Positions 34,359-41,832 of a stretch of DNA of 64,000 nucleotides are shown one piece after another. Origin of the DNA: Bacteroidales bacterium. GTDB lineage: Bacteria > Bacteroidota > Bacteroidia > Bacteroidales > Muribaculaceae. The notes beneath the pieces are model-generated. The model saw only the letters and a list, made by a program, of their open reading frames with translations. It was not told where the DNA came from and did no database searches. Positions within the stretch are counted from its first letter, which is position 1, and every line of letters starts with the position of its first letter. The stretch lies in the NCBI GenBank assembly GCA_004557825.1, contig SFFL01000003.1, positions 62,001 to 126,000 of the forward strand. The letters are read 5' to 3'. The translations under genes were made by a program, and so were the position numbers.

Positions 34359-35417
34359 ATGAAGATACTTTATTTCGGTCCTATTGCAGAAAAAGGGAAA
34401 CCCGCTATAGGAGGGTATGAAGCTGCTAATCGGAAGAATATAGATGAATTGCGCAGACAAGGCATCGAGGTCGTGGAATTCAGAAATCCCACGATCAATC
34501 GAAAATGGGGAGCATTGGGGAAACTTGCATATTTTAAGTTGTTCTTGTATCCTTTTGCCCTGATAAAATACTGCGGGAAAAAGGATGTGATTCTGCATAT
34601 CACGCCCTTATATCGCGCTCTTGCCTGGCCATCGGTTTTTACTTTGTGGGTGGCTAAAATATTGGGGATAAAGAGGATTTTGGATTTAAGGGGTGGGTCT
34701 TTTACTCATTATTATACGGTAAAAGGCACTGCATATAAATGGATGCTTAAAAAAATGTTGAACTTCGCCACAGTCGTAACCGTAGAAGGGCGCAGATATA
34801 TCCGCGAGATTAAAGACATTATTGGGTATAATGGCAAGATGATTTATTTCCCAAACCTGGAAGAATGTTCTAATCTTGTTTATAAACATAGAGAACAGGA
34901 AAAATATAATCTATTTTATTTTGGACGAATAACACAGAATAAAGGGTTAGATATTATAATAGACCTTATCAACCGGCTTGACGACCGTTTTCACTTATAT
35001 CTTGCCGGAGGAATTGCCGCCGACTTTGATGAGAATGAAATCAGAGAAAATCCTAAAATCACATATTTGGGAATCCTTACACGCGATGAGATAAAGGAAC
35101 AGATGCCTAAGATGCATTTCTTCATATTCCCTACACGGCATATAGGAGAAGGACAAAGCAACTCGCTGATAGAGGCAATGTCGGAAGGCTTGATACCTGT
35201 TGTGGCTGATCAGGGCTTTAGCGCAGAGGTAGTAGCCGATTGCGGCATAGTATTGCCGCAGAATAGTGATGCAGAGGAATACAAAAAAGCTGTTATGTCG
35301 ATAGCAGAAAAAGACCTTCGTGAACAGGGAGAAAAATGCATAAAGCATATCAATGCGCATCACAATCTGAAAAGGGAAATAGCAAAACTTGTCGAATTAT
35401 ATAAGACCATTATATGA
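34359..35417 (+). CDS. Glycosyltransferase, family 4 (GT-B)
   Basis: 352 residues from MKILYFGPIAEKGKPAIGG; the frame extends upstream to 34131 but that part is not family-like. The N-terminal Rossmann domain shows the glycine turn of GT-B enzymes, and the C-terminal domain shows YNLFYFGRITQNKGLDIIIDLINRL (about 185-210), the FIFPTRHIGEGQSNSLIEAMSEGLIPVVAD donor-sugar region with the EX7E-type glutamate pair (about 255-285). It probably adds a sugar from a nucleotide donor during surface-polysaccharide synthesis in the cytoplasm. The DNA is visibly more AT-rich than that of the neighbouring housekeeping genes, suggesting recent acquisition. Its stop overlaps the start of the CapK-like gene (ATGA). 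Confidence 0.9.
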   Translation: MKILYFGPIAEKGKPAIGGYEAANRKNIDELRRQGIEVVEFRNPTINRKWGALGKLAYFKLFLYPFALIKYCGKKDVILHITPLYRALAWPSVFTLWVAKILGIKRILDLRGGSFTHYYTVKGTAYKWMLKKMLNFATVVTVEGRRYIREIKDIIGYNGKMIYFPNLEECSNLVYKHREQEKYNLFYFGRITQNKGLDIIIDLINRLDDRFHLYLAGGIAADFDENEIRENPKITYLGILTRDEIKEQMPKMHFFIFPTRHIGEGQSNSLIEAMSEGLIPVVADQGFSAEVVADCGIVLPQNSDAEEYKKAVMSIAEKDLREQGEKCIKHINAHHNLKREIAKLVELYKTII

Positions 35418-36709
35418 GCCTGAAATATATAAAAGAGACGGTAAAATATTGTCTGAGAAGCCGCCGGATGATTCGGCGGTACATCAGCGAGGTGGAAGGG
35501 CTGTATGCTATGTCGCCGCAGGAGCTGAGGGCGCGGAATGAGCAATGTTTTCTGCAGCTCTTCAGATTGGCGTATGATAAATCGCCCTTTTACAACAAGC
35601 TTTACAAGGAGGCGGGTATATGCAAGGAGGATATCAAAGGTCTTGACGACATCCGGAAATTGCCAATCGTCACGAAAGAGATGGTGAAGGCAAATGCGGA
35701 GGAGATAAGAATTGCGCCGAAATGGAAACTGATAAAGAATCATACGAGCGGCACAACAGGTACTCCGCTGATGGTGTATGAGGATTGGCCTTCAATCTGG
35801 AGAGAACAGGCGTATTTCTATTGCTATCGCAAGCGTTGCGGGTATACATATCCGCAACCGATTGTGTCATTGCGGGGAAATCTTGAAAAGAAAGAACTTT
35901 CCCTGAACATTCATGTGAGCAATACGCTGTATCTGTCGAGCTATAACATAAATCAGCAGACGGCGGAATTGTATTATGATAAGATCAGAAAGCACAAGCC
36001 TGTGGCGATAGAGGGGTATCCGAGTGCCCTGTATAGTCTGGCGCTTATGCTGCGCGACAAGGGGCTGACGCTGCAAATTCCGGTGGCATTTACATCGAGC
36101 GAAACATTGCTTGACCATCAGCGTGAGGTTATCGAAAAGCAGTTCGGCACGAAGATTTATGACCATTATGGCACAACCGAACGAACCATCCGGCTCAGCG
36201 AGGCTCTGAATCATACTGGTTATTATGAAGATCCGGGGTATTCCATCAATGAATATACGGCTGACGGAGAGATTACCACGTCGCTCATCAATGTCTCTTT
36301 TCCCTTGATTCGGTATAAAGGGAATGATATAATGCAACTTGTGGAAGATGCCGCAGAGGAGATGCTTCCGGTAGTCGTGAAACAGATAGAGGGGAGAAAG
36401 AGCACTTGCCTTACGGGCAAAGATGGCACTGAGTATAGTGGCGCCTTGCTGACCAGGGTTTTAAAGGATATTGATGGCATAGACTATGCTCAGTTTGTGC
36501 AGGAACGGCCAGGAGCTGTAAAGCTGAATTTCGTTCCGGGCAAGAATTTTACCGAGCAATGCCGGGAGAAACTGGAGAACGCGGTGCAGGAATTGCTCGG
36601 CGAGGAAAATTTCGATTTTGCGTTTTCCTCGGTCACGCCGGATGAGATTATATATACTCCGGGAGGCAAATTCAATTTCATAGTCCGGCAGCGTCAAATC
36701 TTAGATTAA
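35414..36709 (+). CDS. CapK/PaaK-like adenylate-forming ligase
   Basis: 431 residues of the phenylacetate-CoA ligase/coenzyme F390 synthetase group. The AMP-binding loop NHTSGTTGTPLMVYED is at about 108-123, the second core motif IYDHYGTTERTIRLSEA at about 250, and the LIRYKGNDIMQLVEDA hinge near 300. In polysaccharide clusters such proteins (CapK) are thought to activate or transfer acyl groups for decoration of a sugar. Coupled by a 4-bp overlap to the GT4 gene, so glycan assembly with acyl modification is the likely theme. Composition is also AT-richer than flanks. A repeat element begins right after its stop. Confidence 0.85.
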   Translation: MSLKYIKETVKYCLRSRRMIRRYISEVEGLYAMSPQELRARNEQCFLQLFRLAYDKSPFYNKLYKEAGICKEDIKGLDDIRKLPIVTKEMVKANAEEIRIAPKWKLIKNHTSGTTGTPLMVYEDWPSIWREQAYFYCYRKRCGYTYPQPIVSLRGNLEKKELSLNIHVSNTLYLSSYNINQQTAELYYDKIRKHKPVAIEGYPSALYSLALMLRDKGLTLQIPVAFTSSETLLDHQREVIEKQFGTKIYDHYGTTERTIRLSEALNHTGYYEDPGYSINEYTADGEITTSLINVSFPLIRYKGNDIMQLVEDAAEEMLPVVVKQIEGRKSTCLTGKDGTEYSGALLTRVLKDIDGIDYAQFVQERPGAVKLNFVPGKNFTEQCREKLENAVQELLGEENFDFAFSSVTPDEIIYTPGGKFNFIVRQRQILD

Positions 36710-36710
36710 C

Positions 36711-36861
36711 GTATCAACTTGTAGGGGCTGTGTCAACACAGCCATCAACGTATCAATCTGTAAGGACGCACCCCAGGTGCGTCCGCCAAACGCGCTGAAT
36801 ATTAGCTGCTTAAGCGGACGCACCTGGGGTGCGTCCCTACGGGTTGATACGTCGTTGGCTA
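36711..36861. repeat. Dispersed inverted-repeat element, copy 2
   Basis: Has GGCTGTGTCAA (36726-36736) as left end, CGTATCAA boxes at 36711, 36750 and, inverted, 36844, and long arms 36760-36786 and 36814-36840 (GTAAGGACGCACCCCAGGTG and its partner, one mismatch in 27). The inverted pairing runs on to TTGGCTA at 36855. The right GACACAGCC end of the copy at 57965 is not kept. It starts 2 bases after the CapK-like stop codon. Confidence 0.85.
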
Positions 36862-36931
36862 TTTGGATATAGCTGCCTTTTCATTAGGTTCTAAATGGGC
36901 GGAGAATCTTCCGTCGCTACGATGGCGGAAG

Positions 36932-37003
36932 GTTTATTGCCAATAATTAAAGAAGATTTATCGCCGAAAATTAGAAGATTTATTGCCAATAATTTAAGAA
37001 GGT
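36932..37003. repeat. Three imperfect 22-26 bp tandem repeats
   Basis: TTATTGCCAATAATTAAAGA, TTATCGCCGAAAATTAGAAG and TTATTGCCAATAATTTAAGA follow one another. They lie 180-250 bp beyond the rplI stop and 12-80 bp upstream of the terminator. Noncoding as far as can be seen; a copy-number-variable spacer is possible. Confidence 0.65.
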
Positions 37004-37014
37004 GGATTGGCGGC

Positions 37015-37050
37015 AAAAAAAAAGCCGGGGTGCTCACGCATCTCGGCTTT
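37015..37050 (-). terminator. Intrinsic terminator of the rpsF-rpsR-rplI operon
   Basis: On the minus strand AAAGCCGAG...CCCCGGCTTT forms a stem followed by a run of nine T (A9 at 37015-37023 on the plus strand). It is about 180 bp beyond the rplI stop; a second GC hairpin (GTTCCCGCC/GGCGGGAAC, 37069-37099) lies between. Confidence 0.85.
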
Positions 37051-37227
37051 CCATTGGGGATTGATGTTGTTCCCGCCAAGAGGGGAATTAGGCGGGAACG
37101 AGGGGAAATTATCTTGGGAGAATTGATGTATTCTCTTGATTACGGGGCTTGCAAAATACCTGTGGCGGTTGCAAATGTCTTTGTTGGTTTGCAGTGGCCG
37201 AGTATGTTTGCAGTGCCCGTGGAAGCT

Positions 37228-37677
37228 TTAGGCTTCTTCTGCAACAACCTCGAAGGAAATTTCGCAGGCAACCTCTTTGTGGAGGTTGAGCTTGGCGGTG
37301 TATTTGCCCAGCTCTTTTACTGCGCCCTTGATTTCGATTACCTTGCGGTCGATGTCGTGGCCGGCAGCCTTGAGAGCGTCGGCAATCTGAGCAGCGGTAA
37401 CCGAACCGTAAATCGAGCCGTTGGCGGCAGCCTTAGCGGCGATAGTGAGGGAAACATCGGCCAGCGATGCTGCGAGAGCTTCTGCGTCGGCTTTGAGCTG
37501 AGCAATCTTGTGGGCCTGCTGACGTTTGTTTTCTTCGAGCTGACGGAGGTTGGAGGGGTTGGCGATAACGGCCTTCATCTGGGGGATGAGGTAGTTGCGG
37601 CCATAACCGTCTTTAACTTCTACGACGTCGTCCTTGTAGCCAAGGCCGCGCACGTCTTCTTTCAATATGATCTTCAT
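37228..37677 (-). CDS. rplI: 50S ribosomal protein L9
   Basis: 149 residues. N-terminal rRNA-binding domain MKIILKEDVRGLGYKDDVVEVKDGYGRNYLIPQ with the L9 signature, a long connecting helix (NLRQLEENKRQQAHKIAQLKADAEALA) and the C-terminal domain (GSIYGSVTAAQIADALKAAGHDIDRK). L9 lies at the base of the L1 stalk and affects reading-frame maintenance. Third gene of the rpsF-rpsR-rplI unit, 54 bp after rpsR. Confidence 0.98.
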   Translation of the reverse strand: MKIILKEDVRGLGYKDDVVEVKDGYGRNYLIPQMKAVIANPSNLRQLEENKRQQAHKIAQLKADAEALAASLADVSLTIAAKAAANGSIYGSVTAAQIADALKAAGHDIDRKVIEIKGAVKELGKYTAKLNLHKEVACEISFEVVAEEA

Positions 37678-37731
37678 ATAAGGGGAGTTCTAATTGGTGG
37701 AAGTAAATGTGTGAAAGTGTGAGCCGTTGGC

Positions 37732-38001
37732 TTATTTCATAAGGTCGGTTACGTAGGGGAGGAGGGCGAGGTGGCGGGCACGCTTAACGGCCTGAGCCAC
37801 ACGGCGCTGGAATTTCAGCGAGGTGCCGGTGATGCGGCGGGGAAGGATTTTGCCCTGCTCGTTGAGGAATTTCTTGAGGAATTCGGGATCCTTGTAGTCG
37901 ATGTATTTGATGCCGGCGCGTTTGAAGCGGCAATATTTTTTCTTTTTGACGTCGACCGACATGGGGGTGAGATAACGAATCTCTGACTGAGTCTGTGCCA
38001 T
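37732..38001 (-). CDS. rpsR: 30S ribosomal protein S18
   Basis: 89 residues with the conserved core KKKKYCRFKRAGIKYIDYKDPEFLKKFL and KILPRRITGTSLKFQRRVAQAVKRARHLALLPY. S18 pairs with S6 on the small-subunit platform, which suits its position 52 bp after rpsF. The single Cys in KKYCRF is the remnant of the zinc-binding form; the other Cys ligands are absent. Confidence 0.98.
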   Translation of the reverse strand: MAQTQSEIRYLTPMSVDVKKKKYCRFKRAGIKYIDYKDPEFLKKFLNEQGKILPRRITGTSLKFQRRVAQAVKRARHLALLPYVTDLMK

Positions 38002-38053
38002 TTTATATATTGACGATTGATTCTAAATGAATGGTTGATAAATTACGGAGCGA

Positions 38054-38437
38054 TCAGGCCTCGGCGGGAGCTTCAGCGGCGGGAGCGGCGGGAGCTTCAG
38101 CGGCTTTGCCGGCGCGGAGCGAGCGGCGCTTAGCGGCGTATTCAGCGGCATACTTGTCGTTGCGGAACACGAGGAAGCGGATGACGCGTTCGTCGCGGCG
38201 GAAAGCTGTTTCGAGCTTCTTGACGAGTGTGGGGTCGCCGTCGAATTCAACCAGTGCGTAGAATCCGGTAGACTTCTTTTCGATGGGGTAGGCGAGTTTG
38301 CGCAGGCCCCAGAGTTCTTCGTTCACGATAGTGGCACCGTTTTCGGTGAGCACAGTGGTGAACTTTTCTACCGCTTCCTTCATCTGAGCATCAGACAAAA
38401 CGGGAGTTAAAATGAAAACGGTTTCGTAGTGGTTCAT
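38054..38437 (-). CDS. rpsF: 30S ribosomal protein S6
   Basis: 127 residues from MNHYETVFILTPVLSDAQM; the frame is open further upstream, but this ATG gives the conserved S6 start. The core has GATIVNEELWGLRKLAYPIEKKSTGFYALVEFDGD and RRDERVIRFLVFRNDKYAAEYAAKR. The C-terminal 20 residues are an Ala/Glu/Pro tail (AAEAPAAPAAEAPAEA), as in many GC-rich species. First gene of the operon, read from the promoter at 38505-38536. Confidence 0.97.
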   Translation of the reverse strand: MNHYETVFILTPVLSDAQMKEAVEKFTTVLTENGATIVNEELWGLRKLAYPIEKKSTGFYALVEFDGDPTLVKKLETAFRRDERVIRFLVFRNDKYAAEYAAKRRSLRAGKAAEAPAAPAAEAPAEA

Positions 38438-38504
38438 CGGTGATAAACTGTTGATGATTAAGTTATTGAATAGCTTGATGGGGCATAAATGGCCCAATCG
38501 GCTG

Positions 38505-38536
38505 CAAAGTTACAAAATTTTTTTGAGCTGTGCAAA
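38505..38536 (-). promoter_or_regulatory. Promoter of the rpsF operon
   Basis: Minus strand TTTG (38533-38536), 20 bp, TAACTTTG (38505-38512), a full match. The leader of about 60 nt could hold an S6:S18-binding element as known in other bacteria; I could not identify that fold with confidence. Confidence 0.8.
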
Positions 38537-38548
38537 AAAATAATTGCG

Positions 38549-39601
38549 TCAGATGGTCATCTCGCCGCAGATGGGGTGGTGGAGGCAACGGATTACCTGG
38601 CGCGGGGTGAGGCCTGACCCGAAGAGAAACATCAGTTTGGTGAGCGCGGCCTCGGTGGTGATGTCGTGGCCCGAGATTGTGCCGGCGCGCGAGAGCAGGT
38701 CGCCGGTGTAGTAGCGTTTGGGCAGCACGGCGCCGTTGACGCACTGTGTGACGTTGAGGATCACGATTCCGCGGTCCACGGCATCGCGGATGGCGGCGCT
38801 GAACCATTGGTCGGCCGGGGCGTTGCCGGCACCGTAGGTTTTGAGTACCACCGCCTTTACGCCGGGAGTGTCGAGCTGCTGGCGCAGCGATGCTTCGGTG
38901 AGGCAGGGGGTCACATATATTATAATAATGTCGGTGCAGAGACCGGTGTGCACTTTCAGCGGCTGCGGGTCGTGCACGCGCCAGAGGGCGTCGGGGTTGA
39001 ACTGAATGCTGAGACCGATTTTCGCCAGCGAGGGATAGTTGTTGCTCTTGAAGGCGTTGAAGTTGTCGGCACTCATCTTGGTGGAGCGGTTGCCGCGCCA
39101 CAGATAGTTCTCAAAGAGAATGGCCACCTCCTGCACCATCGGTTCGCCGTTGACGGGGTCGGTCTGGGCGGCGATCTGCAGGGCGGTAATCAGGTTTTCC
39201 TCGCCGTCGGTGCGCACCTCGCCGATGGGGAGCTGCGAGCCGGTGATGATTACCGGTTTGTGCAGATGCTCCAGCATAAAGGAGAGCGCCGAGGCGGTGT
39301 AGGCCATAGTGTCGGTGCCGTGGAGCACCACGAAGCCGTCGAATTTGTCGTAATGCTTGCCGATGGCCTCAGCTATCTGCTGCCAGTGGGCGGGGTTCAT
39401 ATTGCTCGAATCGATCGGCGGATTGAACTGAATATGGCTGATTTCGTAGTCGAGCTTTTTGATTTTCGGAACGTTGTCGATAAGATGTGAGAAGTCGAAC
39501 GGCCTGAGAGTTCGGGTCGAAGGATCCTCAATCATACCGATTGTGCCGCCGGTATAGATGATGAGTATTCTGGGCTTATGATAGGAGGAGTTGTCGTACA
39601 T
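38549..39601 (-). CDS. ansA: Type I L-asparaginase
   Basis: 350 residues. Hydrolyses asparagine to aspartate and ammonia. The N-terminal catalytic threonine is in LIIYTGGTIGMI (about residue 17), and the second catalytic group is in GFVVLHGTDTMAYTASALSFML (Thr-Asp about 95). No signal peptide, so cytoplasmic and AnsA-like, not the secreted type II. The insert between 120 and 170 (ETDPVNGEPMVQEVAILFENYLWRG) is typical. 52 bp downstream of metG on the same strand; its 3' end is 13 bp from the rpsF -33 box. Confidence 0.93.
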   Translation of the reverse strand: MYDNSSYHKPRILIIYTGGTIGMIEDPSTRTLRPFDFSHLIDNVPKIKKLDYEISHIQFNPPIDSSNMNPAHWQQIAEAIGKHYDKFDGFVVLHGTDTMAYTASALSFMLEHLHKPVIITGSQLPIGEVRTDGEENLITALQIAAQTDPVNGEPMVQEVAILFENYLWRGNRSTKMSADNFNAFKSNNYPSLAKIGLSIQFNPDALWRVHDPQPLKVHTGLCTDIIIIYVTPCLTEASLRQQLDTPGVKAVVLKTYGAGNAPADQWFSAAIRDAVDRGIVILNVTQCVNGAVLPKRYYTGDLLSRAGTISGHDITTEAALTKLMFLFGSGLTPRQVIRCLHHPICGEMTI

Positions 39602-39653
39602 CGGCTTGGATATGGCGGGTGTTGTCGGCCTGCGGTGGCAATAGCGGGTGATG

Positions 39654-41696
39654 TCAGCCTACGGTGGAGCCTGGAGCTACGGGAGCCGAGGGACTTACCA
39701 CTACCAGCGACCCGTCGGCGTTGACGGCGGAGAGAATCATACCTTGCGATTCCACACCTTTGAGTTTGCGCGGGGCGAAGTTGGCTACGAAGCATACCTG
39801 CTTCCCTACGAGTGAGGCCGGTTCGTAGTATTTGGCGATGCCGCTGACGATGGTGCGTTTCTGCATACCGTCGTCGATGAGGAAGCGGAGCAGCTTGTCG
39901 GCTTTGGGTACGCGCTCACACTCCAGCACGGTGCCTACGCGGATGTCGAGCTTGGTGAAGTCGTCGAAAGTCACCTCGGGGCGCACCGGTTCGGGCTGCC
40001 AGGCAGCCAGGCGGTTCTTCTCCTTGATTTCGGCCAGGCGAGCAAGCTGGGCGTTGATGGCTTCATCGTCGATTTTCTCGAACATCAGTTCGGGCTGACC
40101 GATTTCTGTGCCGGCGGCGATGAGGTCGGTGCGGCCCAGGTCGGCCCATTTCAGCGAGGAGATGCGGAGCATACGGCAGAGCTTCTCCGACATAAACGGG
40201 AGGAACGGCTCGAAGGCGATGGCCAGCGATGCGCAGATCTGCAGAGCCAGGTTGAGGATTGTGCCGGTGCGGGCGAGGTCGGTCTTGGCCAGTTTCCACG
40301 GCTCGGTCTCCTGCAGATAGCGGTTGCCCACGCGGGCAATCTCCATAGCCTGCTTGAGGGCCTCGCGGAAGTGGAAAGTATCGAGCGCTTCCGACATAGC
40401 CTTCACGGCATCGTTGATTTCTGCGAAGGCGCTGCGGTCTACGTCGGTAAGTTCACCGGCTGCGGGCGCCTTGCCGCCGAAATATTTGTGGGTGAGAACC
40501 ACGGCGCGGTTGATGAAATTGCCCAGCACGGCCACCAGTTCATTGTTGTTGCGGCTCTGGAAGTCGGTCCAGGTGAAGTCGTTGTCCTTAGTCTCGGGGG
40601 CGTTGGCTGTCAGGACATAGCGAAGCACATCCTGCTTGCCGGGGAAGTCGCGCAGATATTCGTGGAGCCATACTGCCCAGTTGCGCGAAGTGGAAATCTT
40701 ATCCCCTTCGAGGTTGAGGAATTCATTGGCGGGCACGTTGTCGGGGAGCTGGTATCCGTCGCCGTAAGCCATCAGCATTGCGGGGAAGATGATGCAGTGG
40801 AACACGATGTTGTCCTTGCCGATGAAGTTGATGATGCGTGTTTCGGGGTCTTTCCAGTATTTCTCCCAGCTGTCGGGCAGAATCTCCTTGGTGTTGGAGA
40901 TGTAGCCGATGGGGGCGTCGAACCATACGTAAAGCACCTTCCCGTCGGCGCCTTCCACGGGCACGGGGATACCCCAGTCGAGGTCGCGGGTCACGGCGCG
41001 GGGCTGCAGCCCCAGGTCGAGCCAGGATTTGCACTGGCCGTATACGTTGGTCTTCCACTCCTTGTGTCCTTCGAGAATCCATTTTTCGAGGGCTTCCTGA
41101 TAGCGCTCCAGGGGGAGATACCAGTGGGTGGTCTCCTTTAGCACGGGCACATTGCCTGTCTCGGCGCAGCGGGGATTAATCAGGTCGGTGGGGCTGAGTG
41201 AAGAGCCGCACTTCTCGCACTGGTCGCCGTAGGCGCCCTGAGCGTGACATACGGGGCACTCGCCCACTACGTAGCGGTCGGCCACGAATCGGCCGGCGCC
41301 CTCGTCGTAGAGCTGAGTGGATTTGCGCTCCACGAAACCGCCCTTTTCGTAGATATGGCGGAAAAATTCTGTGGCGGTGCGGCTGTGCTCCTCGGAGGTA
41401 GTGCGGGAGTAGACATCAAACGAAATGCCGAGTTCGGCAAACGAATCCTTGATGAGTTTGTGATAGCGGTCTACCACATCCTGGGGCGTAACCCCCTCTT
41501 TGCGAGCGCGGATGGTGATGGGCACGCCATGCTCGTCGGAGCCGCCTATCATCTTCACATCCTCGCCCTTGAGGCGCAGATAGCGGGTGTAAATATCGGC
41601 GGGCACATACACGCCGGCGAGGTGGCCGATGTGCACGGGGCCGTTGGCATAGGGGAGTGCTGTGGTTACGAGAGTGCGTTTGAATTTCTTCTCCAT
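39654..41696 (-). CDS. metG: Methionyl-tRNA synthetase
   Basis: 680 residues: class I catalytic domain with the HIGH motif as HIGH (VHIGHLAGVYVPADI, about 22), a zinc knuckle region CPVCHAQGAYGDQCEKCG (about 145-165), and the KMSKS equivalent reading DKISTSRNWAVW (about 335), the KISTS variant seen in related enzymes. Anticodon-binding helices follow, then a C-terminal tRNA-binding EMAP/Trbp111-type domain (FDDFTKLDIRVGTVLECERVPKADKLLRF, about 575-680) for dimerisation and tRNA capture. Divergent from hflX. Confidence 0.97.
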   Translation of the reverse strand: MEKKFKRTLVTTALPYANGPVHIGHLAGVYVPADIYTRYLRLKGEDVKMIGGSDEHGVPITIRARKEGVTPQDVVDRYHKLIKDSFAELGISFDVYSRTTSEEHSRTATEFFRHIYEKGGFVERKSTQLYDEGAGRFVADRYVVGECPVCHAQGAYGDQCEKCGSSLSPTDLINPRCAETGNVPVLKETTHWYLPLERYQEALEKWILEGHKEWKTNVYGQCKSWLDLGLQPRAVTRDLDWGIPVPVEGADGKVLYVWFDAPIGYISNTKEILPDSWEKYWKDPETRIINFIGKDNIVFHCIIFPAMLMAYGDGYQLPDNVPANEFLNLEGDKISTSRNWAVWLHEYLRDFPGKQDVLRYVLTANAPETKDNDFTWTDFQSRNNNELVAVLGNFINRAVVLTHKYFGGKAPAAGELTDVDRSAFAEINDAVKAMSEALDTFHFREALKQAMEIARVGNRYLQETEPWKLAKTDLARTGTILNLALQICASLAIAFEPFLPFMSEKLCRMLRISSLKWADLGRTDLIAAGTEIGQPELMFEKIDDEAINAQLARLAEIKEKNRLAAWQPEPVRPEVTFDDFTKLDIRVGTVLECERVPKADKLLRFLIDDGMQKRTIVSGIAKYYEPASLVGKQVCFVANFAPRKLKGVESQGMILSAVNADGSLVVVSPSAPVAPGSTVG

Positions 41697-41768
41697 ATAT
41701 GCAGTTGAGCTTTGTTTCGGTTGATGTAAGTAAACTTAAAAGTAGGTATAATTGTACTTATTGAAGTG

Positions 41769-41776
41769 CAAAAATA
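41769..41776 (-). promoter_or_regulatory. -7 element of metG
   Basis: Minus strand TATTTTTG matches TAnnTTTG; the -33 position carries ATTG (41797-41800) 20 bp upstream, one base off. The leader to the ATG at 41696 would be about 70 nt. Confidence 0.5.
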
Positions 41777-41820
41777 CGAAATATATTCCGTGTATTCAAT
41801 AAAATTCCAAAATTTTGCGT

Positions 41821-41828
41821 TAACTTTG
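41821..41828 (+). promoter_or_regulatory. -7 element of hflX, 4 nt before the start codon
   Basis: TAACTTTG followed by TTGT and the ATG at 41833. The distance equals that at parE, so the message may be leaderless. The -33 position lacks TTTG, so the promoter is less certain. Confidence 0.5.
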
Positions 41829-41832
41829 TTGT

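Noticed and set aside
38438..38500. S6:S18-binding RNA leader before rpsF
   Set aside because: The leader is long enough and position fits, but I could not recognise the required stem with its bulge with confidence.
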